Assembly: GCF_036108815.1 (NCBI RefSeq)
Contig: NZ_CP107985.1
Coordinates: 7,189,501-7,253,500 of the forward strand
Direction of reading: 5' to 3'
DNA: 64,000 nt
From: Streptomyces sp. NBC_00353
Lineage (GTDB): Bacteria > Actinomycetota > Actinomycetes > Streptomycetales > Streptomycetaceae
The notes below the pieces were generated by a model. The model was not told the origin of the DNA, did no database searches, and was given only the letters and a program-made list of their open reading frames with translations. Made by a program: the position numbers and the translations under genes. Positions 32,478 to 39,297 of the stretch are shown here, piece after piece. Numbering within the stretch: position 1 is the stretch's first letter; the number at the start of each line of letters is the position of its first letter.

Positions 32478-34364
32478 TCAGCTGTGCACGGGCAGCCCCG
32501 CCAGCAGCTCGGCGACGATCGACGCCCCGCGCAGCGTCAGCACCGACTCCGGGTGGAACTGCACCGACGCGAACCCGTCCCCGCGCAGCGCGTGCAGCTC
32601 CCCGGTGGCCGTGTCCCGGCTCACCTCGATGGAGTGCGCAGCCAACTCGTTGACCGTCTCGTCGTCGCAGCGAGCGGTGAAGCTGTTGTAGAAACCGACC
32701 GTCTCCGGGCGCCCGAACAGTTCGATCCGGGTCTGCGCGCCCTGGTACGGCACGGTCTTGCGGACGATCTCCAGACCCAGCTCCGCCGCGATCAGTTCAT
32801 GGCCCAGGCAGACCCCGAGCAGCCCGTGCCGGTGGTCCCGGACCAGCTCCGCGGCGAACTCGCGCAGCAGCCGCATCTTCGGATCGCCGGTGTCGGCCGG
32901 ATTCCCGGGCCCGGGGCCCAGCACGACCGGGCCCAGGTGTGCCCGGACGGCCTCGCGCAGCCCCGGCTCGTCGTAGCGCCGCACCGACACCTCCAGGCCC
33001 GAGGCGCGCAGCAGATGCGCCAGCATGGCGGTGAAGGTGTCCTCGCCGTCGATCACCAGCGCATGGCCGGACAGCTCCTGGGTACGCTCCTGCATCCGCA
33101 GCCAGAAAGGTGCGAGCCCGTCCCGCCGGGCGTCCAGCGCGGCCCGCACCCGAGGATCGCCGGCCAGCCGCGGACGTGTCCTCTCGGCCCACGGCCGCCC
33201 GGGCCGCACCCCCAGCGCGGCCAGCACTCCGGCCGCCTTCGCATGGGTCTCGGCTACCTCGCTCGCCGGATCGGAGTGGCGTACGAGCGTCGCCCCGACC
33301 GGCACCCGCAGCCGCCCGTCGGCCGCGATGTCGGCGGTGCGGATGAGGATCGGCGAGTCGAGGGTCTGCGCCCCGCCCGGCTCCTGACGCAGCAGGGCCA
33401 GCGCGCCCGCGTAGTATCCGCGCCCGCCGGGCTCGTACCGCTCGATGACCCGGCAGGCGTTCTGCACGGGTGAGCCGGTGACCGTCGCCGCGAACATGGT
33501 CTCCTTCAGCACCTCCCGTACGTCCAGCGAGGAGCGCCCGCGCAGCTCGTACTCGGTGTGCGCGAGATGGGCCATCTCCTTGAGCCGTGGCCCGATCACC
33601 ACCCCGCCCATGTCACCGACGGTGCACATCATCTTCAGTTCCTCGTCGACCACCATGGAGAGCTCCTCGGTCTCCTTGCGGTCACCGAGAAAGGCCAGCA
33701 GGCTCTCGGCGGTCGGTCCCTCGGTGGGGTAGCGGTACGTCCCGCTGATCGGGTTCATCACGACCGTCCCGCCGGACATCCGCACATGCACCTCGGGACT
33801 GGCGCCGACCAGCGTCCTGTCGCCCGTGTGTACGACGAAGGTCCAGTACGCGCCCCGCTCACCGGCCAGCAGCCGCCGGAAGAGCGCCAGCGCGTCGGCC
33901 CGCCCGAATCCGGGGATCGCGCCCTGGAAGGTACGCCGGATGACGAAGTTCGCGCCCTCGCCCTGTCCGATCTCGTCCTCGATGACCTGCCGGACGATCC
34001 CGGCGTACTCCTCGTCGGGCACGTCGAAGGCACCGCCCTCGACCTGCACGTCATGGGTGGGCAGCACGTCGAGCACGGTGGCGAGCGGCAGCTCGTACGT
34101 CTCGTCCGCGGCCAGCACGGACAGCGGGGTCCCGTCGTCGCGCACGTCGAAACTGCGCTCGGCGATCTGCCGGAACGGCACCAGGGCGAGCGACGGCTGC
34201 GGACCGACGGGCAGATCGGCGAGCCGGTCCACCTCCCGCACCCGGCCGATCAGGACCTCGACGGTGTCGTGATCACGGCCGGGGGTGCGCCTGCGCAGCA
34301 GCGCGAACGGTGGGCAGTCGTCCGTCAGGAGCCGCTGGACGACGAGCTCGGTGGGGTCGGGCAT
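32478..34364 (-). CDS. trpE: Anthranilate synthase, fused TrpE-TrpG
   Basis: A 628-residue bifunctional enzyme making anthranilate from chorismate and glutamine. Residues 1-~420 are the chorismate-binding TrpE part (MNPISGTYRYP, ETEELSMVVDEE, TVTGSPVQNA); from ~430 a class I amidotransferase follows with nucleophile Cys in GVCLGHE and the His-Glu pair in QFHPES. Fused forms occur in phenazine loci (PhzE) and in Streptomyces trpE loci; the tryptophan leader peptide here shows it serves tryptophan supply. It is transcribed divergently from DAHP synthase, the first aromatic-pathway enzyme. Confidence 0.93.
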   Translation of the reverse strand: MPDPTELVVQRLLTDDCPPFALLRRRTPGRDHDTVEVLIGRVREVDRLADLPVGPQPSLALVPFRQIAERSFDVRDDGTPLSVLAADETYELPLATVLDVLPTHDVQVEGGAFDVPDEEYAGIVRQVIEDEIGQGEGANFVIRRTFQGAIPGFGRADALALFRRLLAGERGAYWTFVVHTGDRTLVGASPEVHVRMSGGTVVMNPISGTYRYPTEGPTAESLLAFLGDRKETEELSMVVDEELKMMCTVGDMGGVVIGPRLKEMAHLAHTEYELRGRSSLDVREVLKETMFAATVTGSPVQNACRVIERYEPGGRGYYAGALALLRQEPGGAQTLDSPILIRTADIAADGRLRVPVGATLVRHSDPASEVAETHAKAAGVLAALGVRPGRPWAERTRPRLAGDPRVRAALDARRDGLAPFWLRMQERTQELSGHALVIDGEDTFTAMLAHLLRASGLEVSVRRYDEPGLREAVRAHLGPVVLGPGPGNPADTGDPKMRLLREFAAELVRDHRHGLLGVCLGHELIAAELGLEIVRKTVPYQGAQTRIELFGRPETVGFYNSFTARCDDETVNELAAHSIEVSRDTATGELHALRGDGFASVQFHPESVLTLRGASIVAELLAGLPVHS

Positions 34365-34407
34365 GAGGTGTTCCTTCCGAATGGAGGAACGGCTCCCGAA
34401 ACGCAGA

Positions 34408-34432
34408 GAAGGCCGCCCCTCGGGCGGCCTTC
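34408..34432 (-). terminator. trp attenuator hairpin
   Basis: A perfect 11-bp stem (34408-34418 with 34422-34432) with a 3-nt loop lies between the leader peptide and trpE. It is the expected transcription-attenuation terminator, avoided when ribosomes stall on the Trp codons. Confidence 0.85.
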
Positions 34433-34454
34433 GCGTGGTCTGTCGCGCGATGAA

Positions 34455-34511
34455 TCAGTGGGCCGCCGGATGAGCGGTCCACCACCAGTTCTGATGCGTC
34501 TGCGCGAACAT
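34455..34511 (-). CDS. trpL: trp leader peptide with three Trp codons
   Basis: An 18-codon ORF: MFAQTHQNWWWTAHPAAH. Three consecutive Trp codons at positions 9-11 are the hallmark of ribosome-mediated attenuation. It ends 22 nt before the attenuator hairpin, with the trpE ATG a further 43 nt on. A similar leader with NWWWTAHPAAH is known from S. coelicolor (from memory). Low charged tRNA-Trp would stall the ribosome and allow trpE transcription. Confidence 0.9.
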   Translation of the reverse strand: MFAQTHQNWWWTAHPAAH

Positions 34512-34607
34512 GTTCCGCACCCTACCGGACGTCCACCGGTCCAGACGCGCGTCTCATCTGTTGAGCCTACGGATGAGCGCCCCACGAGACCCCGTAATGT
34601 TGTGGAT

Positions 34608-35960
34608 GTGACCGTGAACGCCAATACCTCCGTCGCCGGTGGCAACACCTGGCGAGACCTTCCCGCGGCGCAGCAGCCCGAGTACCCCGATGCCGAGGCT
34701 CTGCGCGATGTACTCGCGGACCTCGCGTCGTATCCGCCGCTCGTCTTCGCGGGCGAGTGCGACCAGCTGCGCGCCCGCATGGGAGCCGTCGCCAAGGGCG
34801 AGGCGTTCCTGCTGCAGGGCGGCGACTGCGCCGAGGCCTTCGACGCCGTGTCCGCCGACCACATCCGGGCCAAGCTGAAGACGCTGCTCCAGATGAGCGC
34901 CGTCCTGACCTACGCGGCCTCCGTGCCCGTCGTCAAGGTGGGCCGGATCGCCGGCCAGTACTCCAAGCCCCGCTCCAAGTCGACCGAGACCCGCGACGGC
35001 GTCACCCTGCCGACCTACCGCGGCGACTCCGTCAACGGCTTCGCCTTCACCGAGGAAGCCCGGATCCCGGACCCTGAGCGGCTGAAGCAGATGTACCACG
35101 CATCCGCTTCCACGCTGAACCTGGTCCGCGCCTTCACCACGGGCGGTTACGCCGACCTGCGCCAGGTGCACGCCTGGAACCAGGACTTCGTGAAGTCGTC
35201 CCCGTCCGGTCAGCGCTACGAGGCGCTGGCCCGCGAGATCGACAACGCGCTGAACTTCATGAAGGCGTGCGGCACGGACCCGGCCGAGTTCAAGGCGGTC
35301 GAGTTCTACTCGTCGCACGAGGGACTGCTGCTGGACTACGAGTCGGCGCTGACCCGCACCGACTCGCGCACCGGCCGGCTGTACGACACCTCGGGCCACA
35401 TGGTCTGGATCGGTGAGCGCACCCGTCAGATGGACGGCGCGCACATCGAGTTCGCCTCGAAGATCCGCAACCCCATCGGCATCAAGCTCGGCCCGACGAC
35501 CACCGTCGACGAGGCGCTCGGCTACGTCGAACGCCTCGACCCGGAGCGCGAGCCCGGCCGGCTGACCTTCATCGTCCGCATGGGGGCCGACAAGGTCCGC
35601 GACAAGCTCCCCGCGCTGGTCGAGAAGGTCACCGCCTCCGGGGCGGTCGTCGCCTGGGTCACCGACCCGATGCACGGCAACACCTTCGAGGCGGCCTCCG
35701 GCCACAAGACCCGTCGCTTCGACGACGTCCTGGACGAGGTCAAGGGCTTCTTCGAGGTGCACAAGGGCCTCGGTACGCACCCGGGCGGCATCCACGTCGA
35801 GCTCACCGGTGACGACGTCACCGAGTGCGTCGGCGGCGGCCACGAGATCTTCGTGGACGACCTGCACCAGCGTTACGAGACGGCCTGCGACCCGCGTCTC
35901 AACCGCAGCCAGTCGCTGGACCTGGCCTTCCTGGTCGCCGAGATGTACCGGGATCAGTAG
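34608..35960 (+). CDS. aroH: Class II 3-deoxy-7-phosphoheptulonate (DAHP) synthase
   Basis: A 450-residue plant-type DAHP synthase, the first enzyme of aromatic amino-acid synthesis (phosphoenolpyruvate plus erythrose 4-phosphate). Family stretches: FAGECDQLRARM, LLQGGDCAEAF (metal Cys), GRIAGQYSKPRS, PIGIKLGPT, WVTDPMHGNT and HVELTGDDVTEC. I chose GTG at 34608 (protein begins VTVNANTS); a ribosome site is not evident, so the mRNA may be leaderless. The longer frame upstream is antisense to trpE. Rv2178c is the mycobacterial counterpart in the same neighbourhood. A 22-bp hairpin terminates it. Confidence 0.95.
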   Translation: MTVNANTSVAGGNTWRDLPAAQQPEYPDAEALRDVLADLASYPPLVFAGECDQLRARMGAVAKGEAFLLQGGDCAEAFDAVSADHIRAKLKTLLQMSAVLTYAASVPVVKVGRIAGQYSKPRSKSTETRDGVTLPTYRGDSVNGFAFTEEARIPDPERLKQMYHASASTLNLVRAFTTGGYADLRQVHAWNQDFVKSSPSGQRYEALAREIDNALNFMKACGTDPAEFKAVEFYSSHEGLLLDYESALTRTDSRTGRLYDTSGHMVWIGERTRQMDGAHIEFASKIRNPIGIKLGPTTTVDEALGYVERLDPEREPGRLTFIVRMGADKVRDKLPALVEKVTASGAVVAWVTDPMHGNTFEAASGHKTRRFDDVLDEVKGFFEVHKGLGTHPGGIHVELTGDDVTECVGGGHEIFVDDLHQRYETACDPRLNRSQSLDLAFLVAEMYRDQ

Positions 35961-35983
35961 GGCAGTCACCGCAGGTACCGCAC

Positions 35984-36032
35984 GTACGACTGTGGGGCAC
36001 GGATCGATGTGATCCGTGCCCCACAGTCGTAC
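35984..36032 (+). terminator. DAHP synthase terminator
   Basis: A perfect 22-bp stem (35984-36005 with 36011-36032) with loop gatgt lies 23 bp after the stop codon. Confidence 0.92.
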
Positions 36033-36060
36033 CGGGGCTTTACGGGAGTGGAGCGCCGGG

Positions 36061-36079
36061 TAAGGTTAGGTTAGCCTCA
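36061..36079. promoter_or_regulatory. Iron box (DmdR/IdeR operator)
   Basis: TAAGGTTAGGTTAGCCTCA matches 15 of 19 positions of the recalled IdeR/DmdR consensus TTAGGTTAGGCTAACCTAA. It lies 51 bp before the bfd start. The iron-loaded repressor would silence bfd when iron is plentiful. Confidence 0.8.
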
Positions 36080-36130
36080 CCGATCAATCGGGACGGCGCC
36101 AACGATCGATCCCGTCGGGAGGTGAACCGC

Positions 36131-36451
36131 ATGTACGTCTGCTCGTGCTTCGGCATTACGGAGCAGCAGGTCAAGGAACATGCGGACGCCGGGGCGTGCA
36201 CCCCCCGCCAGATAGCCTCCGCCTGCAAGGCGGGTACGGACTGCGGCGGCTGTGTCCGCAGGATCCAGGCGATGCTGGGCCGCGGCGAGTGCGCTCGTCG
36301 CGAGCTGCTCGAGCAGAAGCAGAAGCTGACCCCCGGTGGCGTCCCCGAGCAGCCGCTCGCGCCCGGCGTGCCCTCCGATGCGGACCCGGGCAGGGCTCCG
36401 GGCATCGCCCCCGGCAGAGCCCCGGGCATCCGGCTCCCCGACGCGGCCTGA
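36131..36451 (+). CDS. bfd: (2Fe-2S) ferredoxin, bacterioferritin-associated type
   Basis: A 106-residue protein. Residues 1-60 are the Bfd fold, with cluster ligands C4, C6, C38 and C41 at exactly the classic spacing (CSC...DCGGC). Bfd passes electrons to bacterioferritin to release stored iron as Fe(II). The last ~45 residues are a Pro/Gly/Ala-rich tail with a repeated PGIAPGRAPGI, longer than E. coli Bfd (64 aa). ATG with GGAGG at 8-nt spacing. An iron box lies in the promoter and bfr is convergent next door. Confidence 0.92.
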   Translation: MYVCSCFGITEQQVKEHADAGACTPRQIASACKAGTDCGGCVRRIQAMLGRGECARRELLEQKQKLTPGGVPEQPLAPGVPSDADPGRAPGIAPGRAPGIRLPDAA

Positions 36452-36476
36452 ACTCAGGGCTCGGGGGCTCGAGGCC

Positions 36477-36956
36477 TCAGCTGTCCGGCTGCTCGATCTG
36501 CTGCGCGAGGTAGTGCGGCTCGCCGAGCTTCTCGATCAGCTGCAGCTGGGTGTCGAGGTAGTCGATGTGGTGCTCCTCGTCCTCAAGGATCGACTCAAAG
36601 ACATTTGCGGACGTGATGTCGCCCTTGCCGCGCATCAACTCGACACCGCGCCTGAGCCGGTCGATCGCCTCCACCTCGATCTGGCGGTCGGCCTGGAACA
36701 TCTCGGTGACGGTCTGGCCGACCCGCACATGGAAGAGCCGCTGGTAGTTGGGTAGTCCGTCGAGAAGGAGAATGCGGTCCGTCAGCATCTCGGCGTGCTT
36801 CATCTCGTCGAACGACTCGGAGCGCGTGTACTTCGCCAGCTTCGTCCAGCCGAAGTTCTCCTGCATCTTTGCATGCAGGAAGTACTGGTTGATGGCAGTC
36901 AATTCGGCGGTCAGCTGTTCGTTCAGGAACTCGAGGACCTCGGGGTCGCCCTGCAT
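36477..36956 (-). CDS. bfr: Bacterioferritin
   Basis: A 159-residue haem-containing ferritin forming a 24-mer iron store. All ferroxidase ligands fit E. coli numbering: E18, E51, H54, E94, E127, H130; the haem-ligand Met52 is present. The ATG at 36956 has GAAGGAG upstream; the longer frame to 37037 lacks one. It is convergent with bfd, which lets iron storage (bfr) and release (bfd) be controlled in opposite ways. I see no iron box at the bfr promoter itself. Confidence 0.96.
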   Translation of the reverse strand: MQGDPEVLEFLNEQLTAELTAINQYFLHAKMQENFGWTKLAKYTRSESFDEMKHAEMLTDRILLLDGLPNYQRLFHVRVGQTVTEMFQADRQIEVEAIDRLRRGVELMRGKGDITSANVFESILEDEEHHIDYLDTQLQLIEKLGEPHYLAQQIEQPDS

Positions 36957-37110
36957 CGCAGAGGCTCCTTCCAACCGTGAACCGGGCAAGTTGGCGGCAT
37001 CCTCGCACCGCACCCAGCCACCGTCCAGTAAGTACACGCTTAGTAGGGGTTGTCCTGAATCGCCTCTGCCCTGGTCATGACCACCCCTGCCTGTCTGTCA
37101 CCATGGAGTC

Positions 37111-37743
37111 ATGGGTCAGCCGGAAAGCCGGGAATACCGCGAATCAGAGCAGTCCGAGCTTCCGCCGGGACAGCGCCTGCAGCGCGGCTGGCCGGTTACC
37201 CACTACGGGCCCGTTCCCAAGTTCAAGCCCGACCGCTGGGAGTTCCGGGTCTTCGGAGCCACGGCGGACGGCGAGAAGCACTGCTGGAACCATGAGGAGT
37301 TCTCGGCCCTGCCGTTCTCCTCGGTCGTCGCCGATCTGCACTGCGTCACCAAATTCAGCATGCTCGGCGCCGAATGGGGCGGGGTCCTCGCCCGTACGAT
37401 CCTCGAACTCGCGCCGCCCTCGCCCCAGGTCACTCATGTGATGGTCTGGGCCGAGTACGGATTCAGCTCGAACCTGCGGCTTGACGACTTCGCCTCGGAC
37501 CGAACACTTTTCGCCACTCACCAGGGCGGCGAACTGCTCACCGCCGAGCACGGCTTCCCGCTGCGCCTGGTCGTACCGCATCTGTACGCCTGGAAAGGGC
37601 CCAAGTGGGTCCGGGGCATCGAGTACATGACCGCCGATCGCCGGGGCTTCTGGGAGGAGCGCGGGTATCACAACATCGGCGACCCGTGGAAGGAACAGCG
37701 CTACTCCTACCAGGAGGAGCCCGGGGACGGCCCCGAGCTCTGA
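37111..37743 (+). CDS. Sulfite-oxidase-like molybdopterin oxidoreductase
   Basis: A 210-residue cytosolic protein with the molybdopterin-binding domain of the sulfite oxidase/YedY superfamily. The metal-ligand Cys is C78 in LHCVTKFS; conserved WGGV, EYGFSSNL and the RLVVPHLYAWKGPKWV segment (pterin binding) are present. It lacks a Tat signal and the C-terminal dimer domain, so it is a minimal form like Bacillus YuiH. Physiological substrate unknown. ATG start. It lies 155 bp from the divergent bfr gene. Confidence 0.9.
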   Translation: MGQPESREYRESEQSELPPGQRLQRGWPVTHYGPVPKFKPDRWEFRVFGATADGEKHCWNHEEFSALPFSSVVADLHCVTKFSMLGAEWGGVLARTILELAPPSPQVTHVMVWAEYGFSSNLRLDDFASDRTLFATHQGGELLTAEHGFPLRLVVPHLYAWKGPKWVRGIEYMTADRRGFWEERGYHNIGDPWKEQRYSYQEEPGDGPEL

Positions 37744-37748
37744 CCGGT

Positions 37749-37771
37749 CGGGCCCGGTCGCCGCGGGCCCG
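37749..37771. terminator. Small bidirectional hairpin
   Basis: Arms cgggcccg (37749-37756) and cgggcccg (37764-37771) pair with a 7-nt loop between the convergent oxidoreductase and DUF4396 genes. Confidence 0.45.
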
Positions 37772-37774
37772 CCC

Positions 37775-38350
37775 TCAGTGGTGGTACCGGTGCACCACCG
37801 CGTGCCCCTTGCCACGGCCGATCATCCACTTGTTGACCGGTGTGGTGACGGCGAAGGCGACGGCCAGCGACAGCGCGAGGGCTCCCCAGAACAGCGAGTC
37901 GGCGAGCTGCGCGTCCATGGCGCCCGGCCACAGCGCGATCACACCGTTGTCGATCAGTTCCATCACCGCGATGGAGAGGGTGTCGGCGGCGAGGGCGACC
38001 CGGAACGCCGTACGGAAGTCGACGCCGGCCTTGAGGATGGAGCGCAGCGTCAGCGTGTAGCCGAATGCGAAGGCCAGGATGATCGCGAGGACCATCGTCT
38101 CCGCGTTGCCCCAGCCGAGCGCCGTGCCGATCACCATGCCGAGGATCTCGCCGATGGCGCATCCGGTGAGGCAGTGCAGCGTGGCGCGGGCCGCCATGGA
38201 CCAGCCGGCCTTGCCGGGGGCGTGCGCCGTGTGTCCGGCGTGAGCTGACTGGTCTGCGTGACCCGTGTGGTCTGCCTGCCGGCTGTCGTCGCCCCGGTGC
38301 TCGTGCCGGCCTTGCTGCTCGTGCTGTTCGTCGCGCGTGTCGTGGTGCAT
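37775..38350 (-). CDS. DUF4396 membrane protein with His-rich N-terminus
   Basis: A 191-residue membrane protein. Residues 1-43 hold ten histidines in a hydrophilic stretch, and the C-terminus ends HAVVHRYHH; both look like metal-binding tails. The membrane part (~52-178, four hydrophobic segments) begins TLHCLTGCAIGE, with Cys60 and Cys64 beside His59, and matches what I recall of DUF4396. A perfect CsoR-type operator lies 48-64 bp upstream, so it is probably induced by copper. A role as a copper exporter, buffer or membrane chaperone is inference. The start codon ATG is followed directly by His-His. Confidence 0.85.
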   Translation of the reverse strand: MHHDTRDEQHEQQGRHEHRGDDSRQADHTGHADQSAHAGHTAHAPGKAGWSMAARATLHCLTGCAIGEILGMVIGTALGWGNAETMVLAIILAFAFGYTLTLRSILKAGVDFRTAFRVALAADTLSIAVMELIDNGVIALWPGAMDAQLADSLFWGALALSLAVAFAVTTPVNKWMIGRGKGHAVVHRYHH

Positions 38351-38397
38351 GGCGATCCCCCAATGCCGGTAGCGGTTCCCTTCGATCAGAGAACCGT

Positions 38398-38414
38398 ATA
38401 CCCCCTGGGGGTAT
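38398..38414. promoter_or_regulatory. CsoR-type copper operator
   Basis: ATACCCCCTGGGGGTAT is a perfect palindrome around one base and matches the actinobacterial CsoR operator form (TACCC...GGGTA). It lies just upstream of the DUF4396 gene; the other flank is the 3' end of nfo, so the DUF4396 gene is its only nearby target. Confidence 0.82.
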
Positions 38415-38433
38415 TCCCCATGCCTTCGCGGAT

Positions 38434-39291
38434 TCAGTTCCGGTCGCGCAGCTCCTTGAGGCGCGCCACATCCGCCGCGTGGCCTTCCTTGCCCCCCGGC
38501 GTCTCGATGACCAGCGGCACTCCGGCCGTCGCCGGATGCGAGAACAGCTCCTGGAACGGCTCCTCGCCGATGTGCCCTGCGCCGATGTTCTCGTGCCGGT
38601 CCTTGTGGGCTCCCACCACGTCCTTGGAGTCATTGGCGTGGATCAGTTTGAGCCGGCCCTCACCGACCGTCTCCACCAGCAGGTCCAGGGTCTGCTTCAT
38701 GCCCGCCGGGCCCGCCAGGTCGTGGCCCGCCGCGTAGATGTGGCAGGTGTCGAGGCAGATGCCGAGCTTGGGGTGGGCGTCCAGCGCCTCGAAGTACGGG
38801 CCGAAGTCCCAGGTCCGTGAGCAGAGTGAGAACCCCTGCCCGGCGGTCGACTCCAGCAGCAGGAACGGGTCGTCGTCGTGGGTCAGCTCGTCGAGGAGCG
38901 GCCGCATGTGCGTACGTACCTGGGCCAGGGCCTCCGCGCGCGGCCGGCCGCCGGTCGCGGAGCCCGTGTGCACCACGACGCCCAGGGCGCCGATCTCGCG
39001 GGCCCGGCGCAGGGAGTGGCGCAGCGACTCCACGGACCGCTCGACAGTGGCCTCGGTGTGCGAGCCGAAGTTGATCAGATACGGGGCGTGGACGTACGCC
39101 GGTATCGACTCGGCGGTGCACTCGGCGCGGAACTGTTCGTCCTGCGCCGGGTTCCCGGCCGGTGTCGCCCAGCCGCGCGGATTGGCGACGAAGACCTGGA
39201 CGGCCTCCGCCCCCATCTCGCGGGCGTAGGGCAGGCCGACCTTGGCGAGGCCGCCGGCCACGGGGACATGGCCGCCGACTGGGTTGCGCAT
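38434..39291 (-). CDS. nfo: Deoxyribonuclease IV (endonuclease IV)
   Basis: A 285-residue AP endonuclease of base-excision repair with a three-zinc TIM barrel. Family landmarks: GGHVPVAGGL opening, YVHAPYLINFGS, VVHTGSATG, LLESTAGQG, ICLDTCHIYAAGHD and HANDSKDVVGAHKDRHENIGAGHIG (zinc ligands), ending VIETPGGKEGH. It cuts DNA 5' of abasic sites. Only 6 bp separate it from the kinase gene upstream on the same strand, so it is likely co-transcribed with the kinase. ATG start. Confidence 0.94.
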   Translation of the reverse strand: MRNPVGGHVPVAGGLAKVGLPYAREMGAEAVQVFVANPRGWATPAGNPAQDEQFRAECTAESIPAYVHAPYLINFGSHTEATVERSVESLRHSLRRAREIGALGVVVHTGSATGGRPRAEALAQVRTHMRPLLDELTHDDDPFLLLESTAGQGFSLCSRTWDFGPYFEALDAHPKLGICLDTCHIYAAGHDLAGPAGMKQTLDLLVETVGEGRLKLIHANDSKDVVGAHKDRHENIGAGHIGEEPFQELFSHPATAGVPLVIETPGGKEGHAADVARLKELRDRN

Positions 39292-39297
39292 ACGGAT

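Noticed and set aside
33558..34607. 350-residue N-terminal extension of DAHP synthase
   Set aside because: It is antisense to the TrpE-TrpG gene and leader peptide; homologues begin at VTVNANTS.
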